This document shows positions 49,370-58,122 of a stretch of DNA of 64,000 nt, piece by piece. Source of the stretch: Limnohabitans sp. 2KL-51 (GTDB lineage: Bacteria; Pseudomonadota; Gammaproteobacteria; Burkholderiales; Burkholderiaceae_C); the NCBI RefSeq assembly GCF_003063645.1, contig NZ_NESJ01000005.1, positions 124,001 to 188,000 on the forward strand. The letters run 5' to 3'. The translations under genes and the position numbers were made by a program. Each line of letters starts with the position of its first letter. Position 1 is the stretch's first letter. The notes beneath the pieces were generated by a model, which was not told the origin of the DNA, made no database searches, and saw nothing but the letters and a program-made list of their open reading frames with translations.

Positions 49370-50517
49370 GCTTCGCACAGCACTTTGACGTGGCCATCGT
49401 GGGCGGCGGCATCGTCGGCGCGAGTGCGGCTCTGGCCTTGAGAAAGCTGGGCAAGTCTGTGCTGGTGATGGAGCGGGATGTGTGTGGTTCACGTTCCAGT
49501 GGCGTGAACTATGGTGGCGTTCGCCGCCAGGGGCGTTCGTTGGTGCAATTGCCACTGTCGCAGCGGGCCCATGCCATCTGGGGGCGCTTGCCCGAGCTGA
49601 TCGGTACCGATGGCGAATACATCCGCTCTGGCCACCTGAAAATTGCACGGACCGAAGCCGATCTGGCATCGCTGCAAACCTACCGCGACAAAAGTCAGGC
49701 CCTTGGCCTGGACTTGCAAATCATTGGCGGTGATGCCCTTCGCAAGACCTACCCCTGGCTGGGCGAGCGCGTGTTGGGCGGCTCCTTGTGCGCCGAAGAC
49801 GGGCATGCCAACCCTCGGCTGGTTTCGCCTGCATTTGCCAAGGCGGCGCAAGCTGCCGGGGCGGTGGTCATGGAGAACACCACCGCCAAGCACATCCACC
49901 ACTCGGGCCGAGGCTTTGAGATCGAAAGCGACACGGGTGTCCACATTTGCAGTGACCATTTGCTCAACTGTGCAGGTGCCTGGGCAGGGCACATTGCCGC
50001 TCAATTCAACGAAATGGTGCCCATGGTGTCTGCACACCCGGTCATGGCCGTCACCGATCCATTGCCTGCCTTCATGAACTTGAGCCTTGGCGTTGAAGGT
50101 GGCGGCATCTATGCAAGACAAGCCCCCAGAGGCAATTGCGTGATCGGTGGATCACGGGGTTTTGCGCTGGATGATCTGCGCGCCAGGCCTTCGCGCGAGG
50201 CCATTGGCCTGGTGCTGGCCCGCTCGGTTGAACTGTTGCCTAGCCTGCGGCACGCCCATGTGATCCGCACCTGGAGTGGTACCGAAGGTTATTTGCCTGA
50301 CCATGAACCGGTGATCGGCAGGAGCCAGACCACGCCAGGTTTGATCCACGCTTTTGGCTTCGCAGGCGCAGGTTTTCAAACCGGTCCTGCTGTGGGTGAG
50401 GTGTTGGCCGAACTGGTTTGCCATGGCCGCTCGTCCACCCCCATTGAGGCCTTTTCCATCGCCCGTTTTTCTGCCGTTTCTTCGTCCGTCACATCAACCC
50501 CAGGAGACTTACCATGA
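49366..50517 (+). CDS. FAD-dependent oxidoreductase, DadA/glycine-oxidase family (HcnC/OoxB-like)
   Basis: 383-residue flavoprotein that probably binds the amine substrate. N-terminal FAD motif VAIVGGGIVGASAALALRK and family C-terminal GFAGAGFQTGP near the flavin ring. Overlaps both neighbours by 4 bases. With the two previous subunits it should oxidise a C-N bond of an imported amino acid, opine or polyamine. Confidence 0.9.
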   Translation: MSFAQHFDVAIVGGGIVGASAALALRKLGKSVLVMERDVCGSRSSGVNYGGVRRQGRSLVQLPLSQRAHAIWGRLPELIGTDGEYIRSGHLKIARTEADLASLQTYRDKSQALGLDLQIIGGDALRKTYPWLGERVLGGSLCAEDGHANPRLVSPAFAKAAQAAGAVVMENTTAKHIHHSGRGFEIESDTGVHICSDHLLNCAGAWAGHIAAQFNEMVPMVSAHPVMAVTDPLPAFMNLSLGVEGGGIYARQAPRGNCVIGGSRGFALDDLRARPSREAIGLVLARSVELLPSLRHAHVIRTWSGTEGYLPDHEPVIGRSQTTPGLIHAFGFAGAGFQTGPAVGEVLAELVCHGRSSTPIEAFSIARFSAVSSSVTSTPGDLP

Positions 50518-51587
50518 CCCCCTTCTCGCGATCAAAAATTTCTGTAAAAGCGCCGCTTGGCGCCCTGGCCGTCGCCATCGCGGCCATGGCACCAGGCTTG
50601 TCGCAGGCCCAAACCAAAACCCTGTACATCGGCATGAATGGTGGCATCATGGAAAAAACATGGACAAGCCATGTTTTCCCGGCCTTTGAAAAAGCGAACA
50701 ACGTGAAAGTGGTGGTGGTCCCGGGCACCTCATCAGAAATCCTGGCCAAGGCGCAAGCCAACAAAGACAGGCCCCAGATGCATGTGATGTTCCTGGACGA
50801 TGGGGTGATGATCCGAGCCGCAGGCATGGGGCTGTGCGAGAAGCTCAAACCCAGCCCTGCTTTGAATGAAATTTTCCCCACCGCGCGCTTCAAGGATGAC
50901 ATCGCTGCCGGTGTGACCATGGGCATGACAGGCTTGGCTTACAACAAGAAAATGTTTGCCGAAAAGGGCTGGGCCGCACCCACCTCCTGGATGGATTTGG
51001 CGGACCCCAAATTCAAGGGCAAAGTGGTCTTCCAATCCATGCCATCTTCTTCATTTGGCCTGCATGGCTTTTTGATGTTCAACCGCATCAAAGGCGGCAC
51101 CGAAGCCAACGTAGACCCGGGATTCAATGCTTGGAAAGCATCGATTGGCCCCAACGTGCTCGAGTACATCCCCAGCTCGGCCAAATTGGCCGAAATGATC
51201 CAGAACGGTGAAGCCGCCATTGCGCCCTTGACACCGACCAGCGTGGCCACCTTGCAGGAAAAGGGCATTGCCGTCGAATACGCTCAGCCCAAAGAAGGCT
51301 CGGTAGTGCTCATGGTGGCCGAGTGTGTGATTGCCAAAAATTCCGAGCCTGTTCTGTCACAAAAGCTGGCCGAGTATCTGCTGTCAGCCCAAGCACAGGC
51401 TGCAGGTCTGGAGCACGGCAACCAGATCCCGTCCAACCCCAAAGCACCCGCTGTGGGCGATGATGCCAAATTGAAACTGAGACAGTTTGCCGACTACATG
51501 AAATCAGCAGTCGTGCTGGATTGGAACGTGATCAACGAGAACCGTCCTGCATGGAATGCGCGTTGGAACCGCAGCATCGAAAGATAA
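50514..51587 (+). CDS. Periplasmic spermidine/putrescine-type binding protein (PotD-like)
   Basis: 357 residues; Sec signal ending SQAQ near residue 31, then TKTLYIGMNGGIMEK and PotD/PotF-type PGTSSEILAKAQANKD. It closes the seven-gene operon, which is unusual because binding protein genes normally stand first. Followed by a rho-independent terminator. Confidence 0.9.
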   Translation: MTPFSRSKISVKAPLGALAVAIAAMAPGLSQAQTKTLYIGMNGGIMEKTWTSHVFPAFEKANNVKVVVVPGTSSEILAKAQANKDRPQMHVMFLDDGVMIRAAGMGLCEKLKPSPALNEIFPTARFKDDIAAGVTMGMTGLAYNKKMFAEKGWAAPTSWMDLADPKFKGKVVFQSMPSSSFGLHGFLMFNRIKGGTEANVDPGFNAWKASIGPNVLEYIPSSAKLAEMIQNGEAAIAPLTPTSVATLQEKGIAVEYAQPKEGSVVLMVAECVIAKNSEPVLSQKLAEYLLSAQAQAAGLEHGNQIPSNPKAPAVGDDAKLKLRQFADYMKSAVVLDWNVINENRPAWNARWNRSIER

Positions 51588-51621
51588 AACGCATCGGACC
51601 AAAGGACCGTCTTTGAAGAAG

Positions 51622-51650
51622 CCCGCCCGTGACACCTTGGGCGGGTTTTT
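51622..51650 (+). terminator. Rho-independent terminator of PotABCD/dehydrogenase operon
   Basis: CCCGCCC stem (51622-51628), 10-base loop, GGGCGGG (51639-51645), T5. It lies 34 bases after the binding-protein stop. Possibly used by the convergent cupin gene as well. Confidence 0.85.
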
Positions 51651-51667
51651 ATCAACGCTCTGCGAAC

Positions 51668-52204
51668 TTAACGCATGAATTTTTTCACGTAATCCGCTCC
51701 CAAGCCCACGGCCTCAAAGTGGGTGCGGTACTTCTCGATGCGGGTGAACACATCGTCATAGCCGGTGGCGTTGCCTTGCGTGTCCACGTACATCAAGGCA
51801 CCATGCACGGTGAACATCGTCACCATGTCCTGGCAGTCGTCGGGCACCACCAGGGTGTGGGTCTCACCCGGGGGCTCGAACACATAACTGCCTTCTTCGG
51901 CCACCCAGTCGTGTTCCAGGTACAACCATTTGCCGCGCAGCACATGGGCATGCACCTGGCCCGAATGCCGGTGGCGCTGCAACAGGCCCGAGCGCTTGAC
52001 TTTGAGCAGGTGCACGTAAAAGCCACCCGTCACGTTCAGGTGCAGCGGGCGTGACCAAATGCCCGGGGCCACCGGGGCCCACAAGCGTTCGTCTTCGGTT
52101 TGCACGTCGTGCACCACCATGTCGGGGGCCATGCCCCAGGGCTGGGGCTTGGCGTAAGGCACGCGGTCGTCGGCGACCGCTGCTGGGGTGTGGGGAGCGT
52201 TCAT
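51668..52204 (-). CDS. Cupin-domain protein (2,4'-dihydroxyacetophenone dioxygenase-like)
   Basis: 178-residue cupin. The metal ligands are likely HRHSGQVHAHVLRGKW (two or three His, Glu absent in the first motif) and the second motif with His near GETHTLV. Family name from similarity to ChrR-like/2,4'-dihydroxyacetophenone dioxygenases; the actual substrate is not known. It converges with the operon above. The N-terminal 20 residues are Ala/Pro rich. Confidence 0.78.
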   Translation of the reverse strand: MNAPHTPAAVADDRVPYAKPQPWGMAPDMVVHDVQTEDERLWAPVAPGIWSRPLHLNVTGGFYVHLLKVKRSGLLQRHRHSGQVHAHVLRGKWLYLEHDWVAEEGSYVFEPPGETHTLVVPDDCQDMVTMFTVHGALMYVDTQGNATGYDDVFTRIEKYRTHFEAVGLGADYVKKFMR

Positions 52205-52289
52205 GGCAATGAGTGCGAAGAGTTGAAGTGCAAAGCTTAAAACGGGTCGCCTGGCCTGCCTGCGTCTTGCGCGACACCTGCCAGAGCTC

Positions 52290-52844
52290 TTAATGTCCTT
52301 CGAACGACACCAGTGTGAACAGATTCAAGCTGCTGTCCCGGATCCGCTTCGAGCCTCCCAGCTCGGGCAAGTCCACGATGGCCGCTCCTTCGATCACCGT
52401 AGCGCCGAGTTTTTCAAGCAGCTTTTTGCCCGCCAGCATGGTGCCACCCGTGGCGATCAGGTCGTCGATCAGCAGCACCCGCTGACCCGGCTTGACCGCG
52501 TCGGTGTGCAGCTCGACCGTGGCACTGCCGTATTCCAGCTCGTAGGTTTCTTCCACGGTGGTGAAAGGCAGCTTGCCTTTTTTGCGGATGGGCACAAAAC
52601 CCAGTCCCAGTTCATAAGCCACCACCGAGCCCAAAATAAAGCCCCGCGCATCCAGACCCGCCACCACATCCGGGCGCAAGGCGGGGTGCATGTAGCGGTG
52701 CACAAAGGCGTCGATCAGCACCCGGAACACGCGTGGGTCTTGCAGCAGCGGGGTGATGTCTCGGAATTGCACCCCCGGCGCGGGCCAATCGGGCACCGTG
52801 CGGATGTGGCTTTTCAGATAATCGTTGACGCTCAGATCGTCCAT
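52290..52844 (-). CDS. apt: Adenine phosphoribosyltransferase
   Basis: Salvages adenine to AMP with PRPP. 184 residues, family length. The N-terminal [21 protein letters not shown] and PRPP motif [14 protein letters not shown] are diagnostic. Four bases separate its start from the antiporter gene stop on the same strand, so the two may be co-transcribed. Confidence 0.97.
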   Translation of the reverse strand: MDDLSVNDYLKSHIRTVPDWPAPGVQFRDITPLLQDPRVFRVLIDAFVHRYMHPALRPDVVAGLDARGFILGSVVAYELGLGFVPIRKKGKLPFTTVEETYELEYGSATVELHTDAVKPGQRVLLIDDLIATGGTMLAGKKLLEKLGATVIEGAAIVDLPELGGSKRIRDSSLNLFTLVSFEGH

Positions 52845-52848
52845 GTCT

Positions 52849-54834
52849 TCAGCCTTGCAGGAGTTTTTCTTCGGCCACCGCCAGTGTTTGGGATTTGCCC
52901 GACAGCACCAGCGTGTCGCCCGCGTACAACGCGGTGTCTTCGCTCACGTTTTCGGGTTGGCCATTGGCGCGGCGCAGGTTGACCACGCGCACCCCCATGG
53001 CATGAAAAGCGAGGTCTTTCACCTGCTTGCCCAGCCAGGGCGAGGCCATGGGCAGCCCCACTGTGGTCAGGCGTTCGTGGTCGATCTCGTCTAGCGTGTC
53101 GTCGTCGGCTCCGTGGAAATACCCTCGCAGCAGGTTGTAGCGGGCGTCGCGCTGGTCTTGCACGATGCGGATCACGCGGCGCATGGGCACACCCACCAAC
53201 GCCAGCGCATGGCTGGCCAGCATGAGGGAGCCCTCGATCGCCTCCGGCACCACTTCAGTGGCACCAGCGGCCAGCAATTTTTCCAAGTCCAGGTCATCTT
53301 GCGTGCGCACAATCACCGGCACCTGGGGGGCGTGGCTGTGGGTGTGGTCCAGCACCTTCATGGCAGCGGGCACGTCCAGATACGTGATCACCACCGCGCT
53401 GGCGCGGGCCAGGCCTGCGGCCATGAGCGATTGCAGACGCCCGGCATCGCCAAACACCACCGAATCTCCGGCAGCAGCGGCCTGACGCACCCGGTCAGGG
53501 TCCAGGTCCAGCGCCATGTAAGGGATTTTTTCTTTGTCGAGCATGCGTGCCAGGTTCTGTCCGCAACGCCCGTAGCCGCAAATGATGACGTGCTTGCTGG
53601 TGCTGATCGACTTGCGGGCAATGGTGGTCATTTGCAGGGATTGCTGCAGCCACTCGCCGGCCACCACCTTGAGCACGATGCGTTCGCTGTGCATGATGAT
53701 GAAAGGCGTGGCCATCATGGACAGCACCATGCTGGCCAGCACCGGGTTGAGCAAGGCTGGTGGAATGATTTGGCTTTGCGCCCCCAGAGTGAGCAACACA
53801 AAACCGAACTCACCCGCCTGCGCCAGATACAAACCGGTGCGCAGCGCCACCCCATTGGGGGCACCCGTGAACTTGGCCAATGCGGTCACCAAAACCAGCT
53901 TGAAAATCACCGGCAAGGTGGTCAGCACCAGCACCAAGGGCCAGCGCTCGACCACGATGTGCCAGTCCAGCATCATGCCGATGGTGATGAAAAACAGACC
54001 CAACAACACATCGTGGAAGGGCCGGATGTCCAGCTCCACTTGGTGCTTGTATTCGGTCTCTGAAATCAGCATGCCCGCAATGAAAGCCCCCAGTGCCAAG
54101 CTCAGACCTGCTATTTCGGTGATCCAGGCCAGGCCCAGCGTGACCAACAACAGGTTCAGCACAAACAGCTCTTCGCTCTTGCGCCGCGCCACCAGGGTCA
54201 GCCACCAGCGCATCACGCGCTGCCCGCCCGTCATGAGCAAGGTGATCAAGACGGTGGCTTTGAGTGCGGCCATCAGCAAGGCGGTGAGCATTTCGTCAGC
54301 CGGGGCGCTCAGGGCCGGAATCATCACGATCAGCGGCACCACTGCCAAATCCTGAAACAGCAGCACACCCACCACGCGTTTGCCGTGTTCAGACTCCAGC
54401 TCCAGCCGGTCGGCCACCAACTTGACCACGATCGCTGTACTGCTCATGGCCATCGCGCTCGACAGGGCCAGCGCGGTTTGCCACTCCATTTTCCAAAGGG
54501 TGGGCGCCATCGTGGCCACGAACAAGGAAAACACCGTCACGATCACCAGCGTCAGCAGCACCTGCAGCAGGCCCAGGCCAAACACATGTTTGCGCATGGA
54601 GCGCAACTTGGGCAGGTTGAACTCCAGCCCGATGACAAACATCAAAAACACCACGCCGAACTCGGCCAGGTGTTTGACGCCCTCGGAGTTTTGCGCCAGT
54701 GCCAGCGCGTTGGGGCCAATCAGCACCCCCACCGCCAGATAGCCCAGCATGGGCGGCAGCTTGAGCATGCGGCAGCCCACCACACCCAGCACGGCGGCCA
54801 GCAAATACAACAGGGTCAACTCCAAAGCGCTCAT
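52849..54834 (-). CDS. CPA2-type monovalent cation:proton antiporter with TrkA domain (KefB/YbaL-like)
   Basis: 661-residue inner-membrane antiporter for K+ or Na+. Twelve or so helices (about 1-390), with [15 protein letters not shown] typical of the Kef helix region, followed by an RCK/TrkA-N nucleotide-binding domain ([18 protein letters not shown]) and a TrkA-C domain in the last 90 residues. The glutathione-adduct gating residues of E. coli KefC cannot be judged from sequence alone. Upstream of apt. Confidence 0.9.
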   Translation of the reverse strand: MSALELTLLYLLAAVLGVVGCRMLKLPPMLGYLAVGVLIGPNALALAQNSEGVKHLAEFGVVFLMFVIGLEFNLPKLRSMRKHVFGLGLLQVLLTLVIVTVFSLFVATMAPTLWKMEWQTALALSSAMAMSSTAIVVKLVADRLELESEHGKRVVGVLLFQDLAVVPLIVMIPALSAPADEMLTALLMAALKATVLITLLMTGGQRVMRWWLTLVARRKSEELFVLNLLLVTLGLAWITEIAGLSLALGAFIAGMLISETEYKHQVELDIRPFHDVLLGLFFITIGMMLDWHIVVERWPLVLVLTTLPVIFKLVLVTALAKFTGAPNGVALRTGLYLAQAGEFGFVLLTLGAQSQIIPPALLNPVLASMVLSMMATPFIIMHSERIVLKVVAGEWLQQSLQMTTIARKSISTSKHVIICGYGRCGQNLARMLDKEKIPYMALDLDPDRVRQAAAAGDSVVFGDAGRLQSLMAAGLARASAVVITYLDVPAAMKVLDHTHSHAPQVPVIVRTQDDLDLEKLLAAGATEVVPEAIEGSLMLASHALALVGVPMRRVIRIVQDQRDARYNLLRGYFHGADDDTLDEIDHERLTTVGLPMASPWLGKQVKDLAFHAMGVRVVNLRRANGQPENVSEDTALYAGDTLVLSGKSQTLAVAEEKLLQG

Positions 54835-54913
54835 GCGTCCATATTAACAAGCGCGCATGGCCCCGTATTCAGCAACCGCGTCATTTCAAGGGCCATGTGC
54901 TGCGCCCGATAAA

Positions 54914-55900
54914 ATGCAAAACATGCTTGCCCATTCCGCCCACACCCTGCAACTCGCCCGCGAGACCCTCGACATCGAGGCCGCCGCTTTGCTCCAATTG
55001 AAAGACCGGTTGGACGAGCGCTTTGTTCAAGCCGTGAACTTGGTGCTGGGCGTGCAAGGCCGCGTGGTCGTCACTGGCATGGGCAAGAGCGGCCACATTG
55101 GCCGCAAGATTGCCGCCACCTTGGCATCGACCGGCACCCCGGCCATGTTTGTTCACCCAGGCGAGGCCAGTCATGGCGACCTGGGCATGATCAAAACCGT
55201 GGATGTGGTGCTGGCCATCTCCAACAGCGGCGAGAGCGACGAGCTGGTGGCCATCCTGCCGGTGCTCAAACGCCAGGGCGTGCCCCTGATCGCGCTGACC
55301 GGCGGCCTACAGTCATTTCTGGCCCGCCACGCCGACGTGGTGCTTGACTGCTCCGTCGACAAAGAGGCCTGCCCTTTGAACCTGGCCCCCACCGCCAGCA
55401 CCACCGCCCAGCTGGCCATGGGCGATGCGCTTGCCGTGGCCCTGCTGGATGCCCGCGGCTTTAAGCCCGAAGACTTTGCACGCTCGCACCCGGGGGGGTC
55501 GCTGGGCCGCAAGCTGCTCACGCATGTGGGCGATGTGATGCGCAAAGGCACCGATGTGCCGCAAGTCGGGCCGGATGCCGAATTCACGGCCCTCATGCGC
55601 GAGATGAGCAGCAAGGGCTTGGGTGCCACTTCGGTCACCGATGCCGATGGCCGCGTGCTGGGCGTGTTCACCGATGGCGATTTGCGCCGTTTGATTGAAA
55701 AAGGCGTGGACCTGCGCAGCCTGAGTGCCCGCGACGTCATGCACCCCAATCCGCGCACCATCCGCCATGACGCGCTGGCCGTCGAAGCCGCCGAGATGAT
55801 GGAACTGCACCGCGTCACCAGCATTTTGGTGGTGGACGCGCAGGGCCTCCTGTGCGGGGCCATCAACTCCAACGACCTGATGCGGGCCAAGGTGATTTGA
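54914..55900 (+). CDS. kdsD: Arabinose-5-phosphate isomerase
   Basis: Converts ribulose-5-P to arabinose-5-P for KDO/LPS synthesis. About 328 residues: SIS domain with GMGKSGHIGRKIAATLASTG, ISNSGESDEL and SHPGGSLGRKLL, then two CBS domains (about 210-325). The start is placed at 54914 (MQNMLAHSAH); the 5'-extended frame to 54857 is unlikely. It starts the kdsD-kdsC-lptC group, one base from the kdsC gene. Confidence 0.95.
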   Translation: MQNMLAHSAHTLQLARETLDIEAAALLQLKDRLDERFVQAVNLVLGVQGRVVVTGMGKSGHIGRKIAATLASTGTPAMFVHPGEASHGDLGMIKTVDVVLAISNSGESDELVAILPVLKRQGVPLIALTGGLQSFLARHADVVLDCSVDKEACPLNLAPTASTTAQLAMGDALAVALLDARGFKPEDFARSHPGGSLGRKLLTHVGDVMRKGTDVPQVGPDAEFTALMREMSSKGLGATSVTDADGRVLGVFTDGDLRRLIEKGVDLRSLSARDVMHPNPRTIRHDALAVEAAEMMELHRVTSILVVDAQGLLCGAINSNDLMRAKVI

Positions 55901-55901
55901 C

Positions 55902-56489
55902 ATGCAAGACTTCAAAGCGCTCACCCCTGTCTTGAATTACCCGCCCGAGTTGTTGCTGCAAGCGCAAGGCATTCGCGTGGCCTTTTTCGACATCGACGGC
56001 GTGCTGACCGATGGCGGGCTGTATTTTTCTGAAAGCGGTGAGACCCTCAAGCGCTTCAACACACTCGACGGCCAGGGCCTGAAACTGCTGCAAAAGGCCG
56101 GCATCACGCCCGTGGTGATTACCGGCCGTGACTCGGCCCCGCTGCGCTTGCGCCTGAAGGCGCTGGGCATCACCCACGCACGCTTTGGCACCGAAGACAA
56201 GCGCCCGGCAGCCGAGGCCTTTTTGAGCGAACTGAACCTGAGCTGGGCGCAAGCGGCCGCCATCGGCGACGACTGGCCCGATTTGCCCGTGATGCAAAGC
56301 GCCGCTTTTGCTTGTGCCCCGGCCAATGCCCATGCCCAGGCCAAAGCGCTGGCCCACCACATCACCGCCGAGCGCGGCGGCGAAGGCGCGGCCCGCGCCT
56401 TTTGTGACCTGCTGCTGGTGGCGGGCGGGCACTACGCCGCCTTACTCGCGCAAGTGGGGGTGCATGACCACCCGGGCGCATCGGCATGA
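55902..56489 (+). CDS. kdsC: 3-deoxy-D-manno-octulosonate 8-phosphate phosphatase
   Basis: HAD-superfamily phosphatase releasing KDO from KDO-8-P. 195 residues, no cap domain. The active-site motif FFDIDGVLTDGGLYFSE is near residue 28; motif II T in VVITGRDS, Lys in motif III and IGDDWPDLPVM are present. Overlaps lptC by 4 bases. Confidence 0.96.
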   Translation: MQDFKALTPVLNYPPELLLQAQGIRVAFFDIDGVLTDGGLYFSESGETLKRFNTLDGQGLKLLQKAGITPVVITGRDSAPLRLRLKALGITHARFGTEDKRPAAEAFLSELNLSWAQAAAIGDDWPDLPVMQSAAFACAPANAHAQAKALAHHITAERGGEGAARAFCDLLLVAGGHYAALLAQVGVHDHPGASA

Positions 56490-57094
56490 ACTTGCTCACG
56501 CGGCTGCGCCGCACCCTGGACCGGTTGACGATTTACTTGCCCTTGTTCCTGTTTGCGATTTTGGCTTTGGGCAGCTGGTGGTTGGTTCGCAGCGTGCCCG
56601 AGTTGATGCCGCCCGGCATTGACCCCCAGCTGCGTCAGGACCCGGATTTCCGCCTCGATCAATTTACGGTCAAATCCTTTGACGCCACAGGCCGACTGAC
56701 TCGCGAAGTCAGCGGGCAAAGCGCCACGCACTTTCCGGCCACGCAAAGCCTGCACATCGAGGGCGTGCGCATTCTGGCCGAAAACGAGGCGGGCACACGC
56801 CTGACGGCCCAAGCCCAAAAAGGTATTTCCCGTGAGGCCGATCAACAGGTGACCCTGACCGGCGAAGCGCTGGCAGTCAGACAGGCAGACGCTCAGGGCC
56901 CGCGCGTCGAGTTGCGCGGTGAAACATTCACGGCTTGGTTGGAAGAAGAGCGGCTGGTTTCGGACCAGCCGGTGCGCATCACGCGCGGCGCTGAAGTGTT
57001 CACGGGCCAAAACATGCGCTTTGACACCCGAAGCGGTCAGTACGAGCTGCAGGGCCGCGTGCGAGCGGTTTTACCGCCACGTCAGACCCCTTAA
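56486..57094 (+). CDS. lptC: LPS export ABC transporter periplasmic protein LptC
   Basis: 202-residue bitopic protein of the LPS transport bridge. N-terminal membrane helix (about 15-37), then a beta-jellyroll with DPQLRQDPDFRLDQFTVKSF. It overlaps kdsC by 4 bases. The usual next genes lptA, lptB and rpoN do not follow; a convergent RNA-binding protein gene does, with two hairpins between. Confidence 0.9.
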   Translation: MNLLTRLRRTLDRLTIYLPLFLFAILALGSWWLVRSVPELMPPGIDPQLRQDPDFRLDQFTVKSFDATGRLTREVSGQSATHFPATQSLHIEGVRILAENEAGTRLTAQAQKGISREADQQVTLTGEALAVRQADAQGPRVELRGETFTAWLEEERLVSDQPVRITRGAEVFTGQNMRFDTRSGQYELQGRVRAVLPPRQTP

Positions 57095-57200
57095 GAGAAC
57101 CACAAAACCGGAACAAGCCCGGCTCAAACCCTGTCGAAACCCCGGCGGATGGGGGCAGATTTTTCTGAAGGTTCGCGCCACGCAGGGCGCTAGAAACGAC

Positions 57201-57223
57201 AAAGCCCTGCAACGCAGGGCTTT
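57201..57223. terminator. Long hairpin after lptC (bidirectional terminator candidate)
   Basis: Perfect 10-bp stem AAAGCCCTGC/GCAGGGCTTT with a 3-base loop, 107 bases after lptC. The A and T ends let it act in both directions, though there is no long T run. It lies between convergent genes. Confidence 0.6.
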
Positions 57224-57230
57224 GGGCTTT

Positions 57231-57254
57231 CATGGGCTGAGTGATCAGCCCATG
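57231..57254. other. Second hairpin between lptC and RRM gene
   Basis: Perfect 10-bp inverted repeat (CATGGGCTGA/TCAGCCCATG) with GTGA loop, 7 bases beyond the first hairpin. It may shield the 3' end of the RRM transcript, which ends at 57262. Confidence 0.6.
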
Positions 57255-57261
57255 TGCTCAA

Positions 57262-57894
57262 TCAGTAGTCGCCACCGCCTTCGCGGCCACCTTCACGGCG
57301 ACCACCACCACGGGGGCCTGCGCCGTAGGGGCTTCTGAAACCACCGCCATCGCCACGGCCGCCGCCTTCACCACGACCGCCGCCACCGTAGCCGCCACCG
57401 CCATCGCTACGACCGCCGCCACCGTAGCCGCCACCGCCATCGCTACGACCGCCGCCGCCATATCCGCCACCGCCTTCGCGGCCGCCGCCATAGCCGCCAC
57501 CACCGCCGTAACCGCCGCCGCCGCCGTAACCGCCGCCACCGCCGCCACCACCGCCACCACCGCCACCACCGCCACCACCGCCACCACCGCCGCCTTCACG
57601 GCGAGGGCCGCCAAAGCCACCGCCGCCTGACCGTGGAGGGCGTGCTTCCATCGGGCGTGCTTCGTTCACGACCACATTGCGGCCGCCCAAAGGCTGGCCA
57701 TTCATGCCGTTGATCGCGGCTTGGGCTTCGTTATCGTTGCCCATTTCCACAAAGCCGAAGCCTTTGGAGCGGCCCGTATCGCGTTCCATCATGACTTTGG
57801 CGCTGGTCACAGCACCGAATTCACCGAAGGCTTGTTCCAGATCACCGTCTCGCACCGAATAAGCCAGGTTGCCGACGTAAAGTTTGTTGCCCAT
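57262..57894 (-). CDS. Glycine-rich RRM RNA-binding protein
   Basis: 210 residues. The N-terminal RRM (1-80) has RNP2 LYVGNL and RNP1 KGFGFVEM; the rest is a Gly-rich RGG/GGY tail with a long poly-Gly run and 12-residue repeats of the GGYGGGGRSDGG type (36-bp DNA repeats at 57375-57410 and 57411-57446). Such proteins are cold- or stress-linked RNA chaperones in cyanobacteria and proteobacteria. AGGAG precedes the ATG, and a long leader (57895-58122, to the amt gene) holds no further gene. Confidence 0.9.
   Translation of the reverse strand: MGNKLYVGNLAYSVRDGDLEQAFGEFGAVTSAKVMMERDTGRSKGFGFVEMGNDNEAQAAINGMNGQPLGGRNVVVNEARPMEARPPRSGGGGFGGPRREGGGGGGGGGGGGGGGGGGGGGGYGGGGGYGGGGGYGGGREGGGGYGGGGRSDGGGGYGGGGRSDGGGGYGGGGRGEGGGRGDGGGFRSPYGAGPRGGGRREGGREGGGDY
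57375..57446 (-). repeat. Two perfect tandem copies of a 36-bp unit in the RRM gene tail
   Basis: Two adjoining identical 36-base units (57375-57410 and 57411-57446) and a partial third, coding 12-residue Gly-rich repeats. Such repeats expand and contract easily and can change tail length between strains. Confidence 0.75.
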
Positions 57895-58122
57895 GAAAGG
57901 GACTCCTCAAAACACAGAGATAAAAGCGATGGAGTTCCGAAAGCGCATTCAACAAACCTGAAAACATCGGAAGGAAAGCGAAACTGACCTGTTCACCGCA
58001 AACTGGACTTCAGTGGAAATGCCGCTAAAGCCTGTCCACTATCTTCGAGAAAACAAAAATAAATGCAAGGCATTTTCTTTAAATGCCCTGCAAAAAGTGT
58101 GAAACCACGCACATTTGTTGTT

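Noticed and set aside
47673-50517. Hydrogen cyanide synthase hcnABC
   Set aside because: The three subunits share folds with HcnABC, but they are embedded in a transporter operon as opine or hydroxyproline dehydrogenases are; no evidence for glycine-to-cyanide chemistry.
57375-57600. CRISPR-like repeat array
   Set aside because: The repeats are in-frame glycine codons of the RRM protein tail with no spacers.
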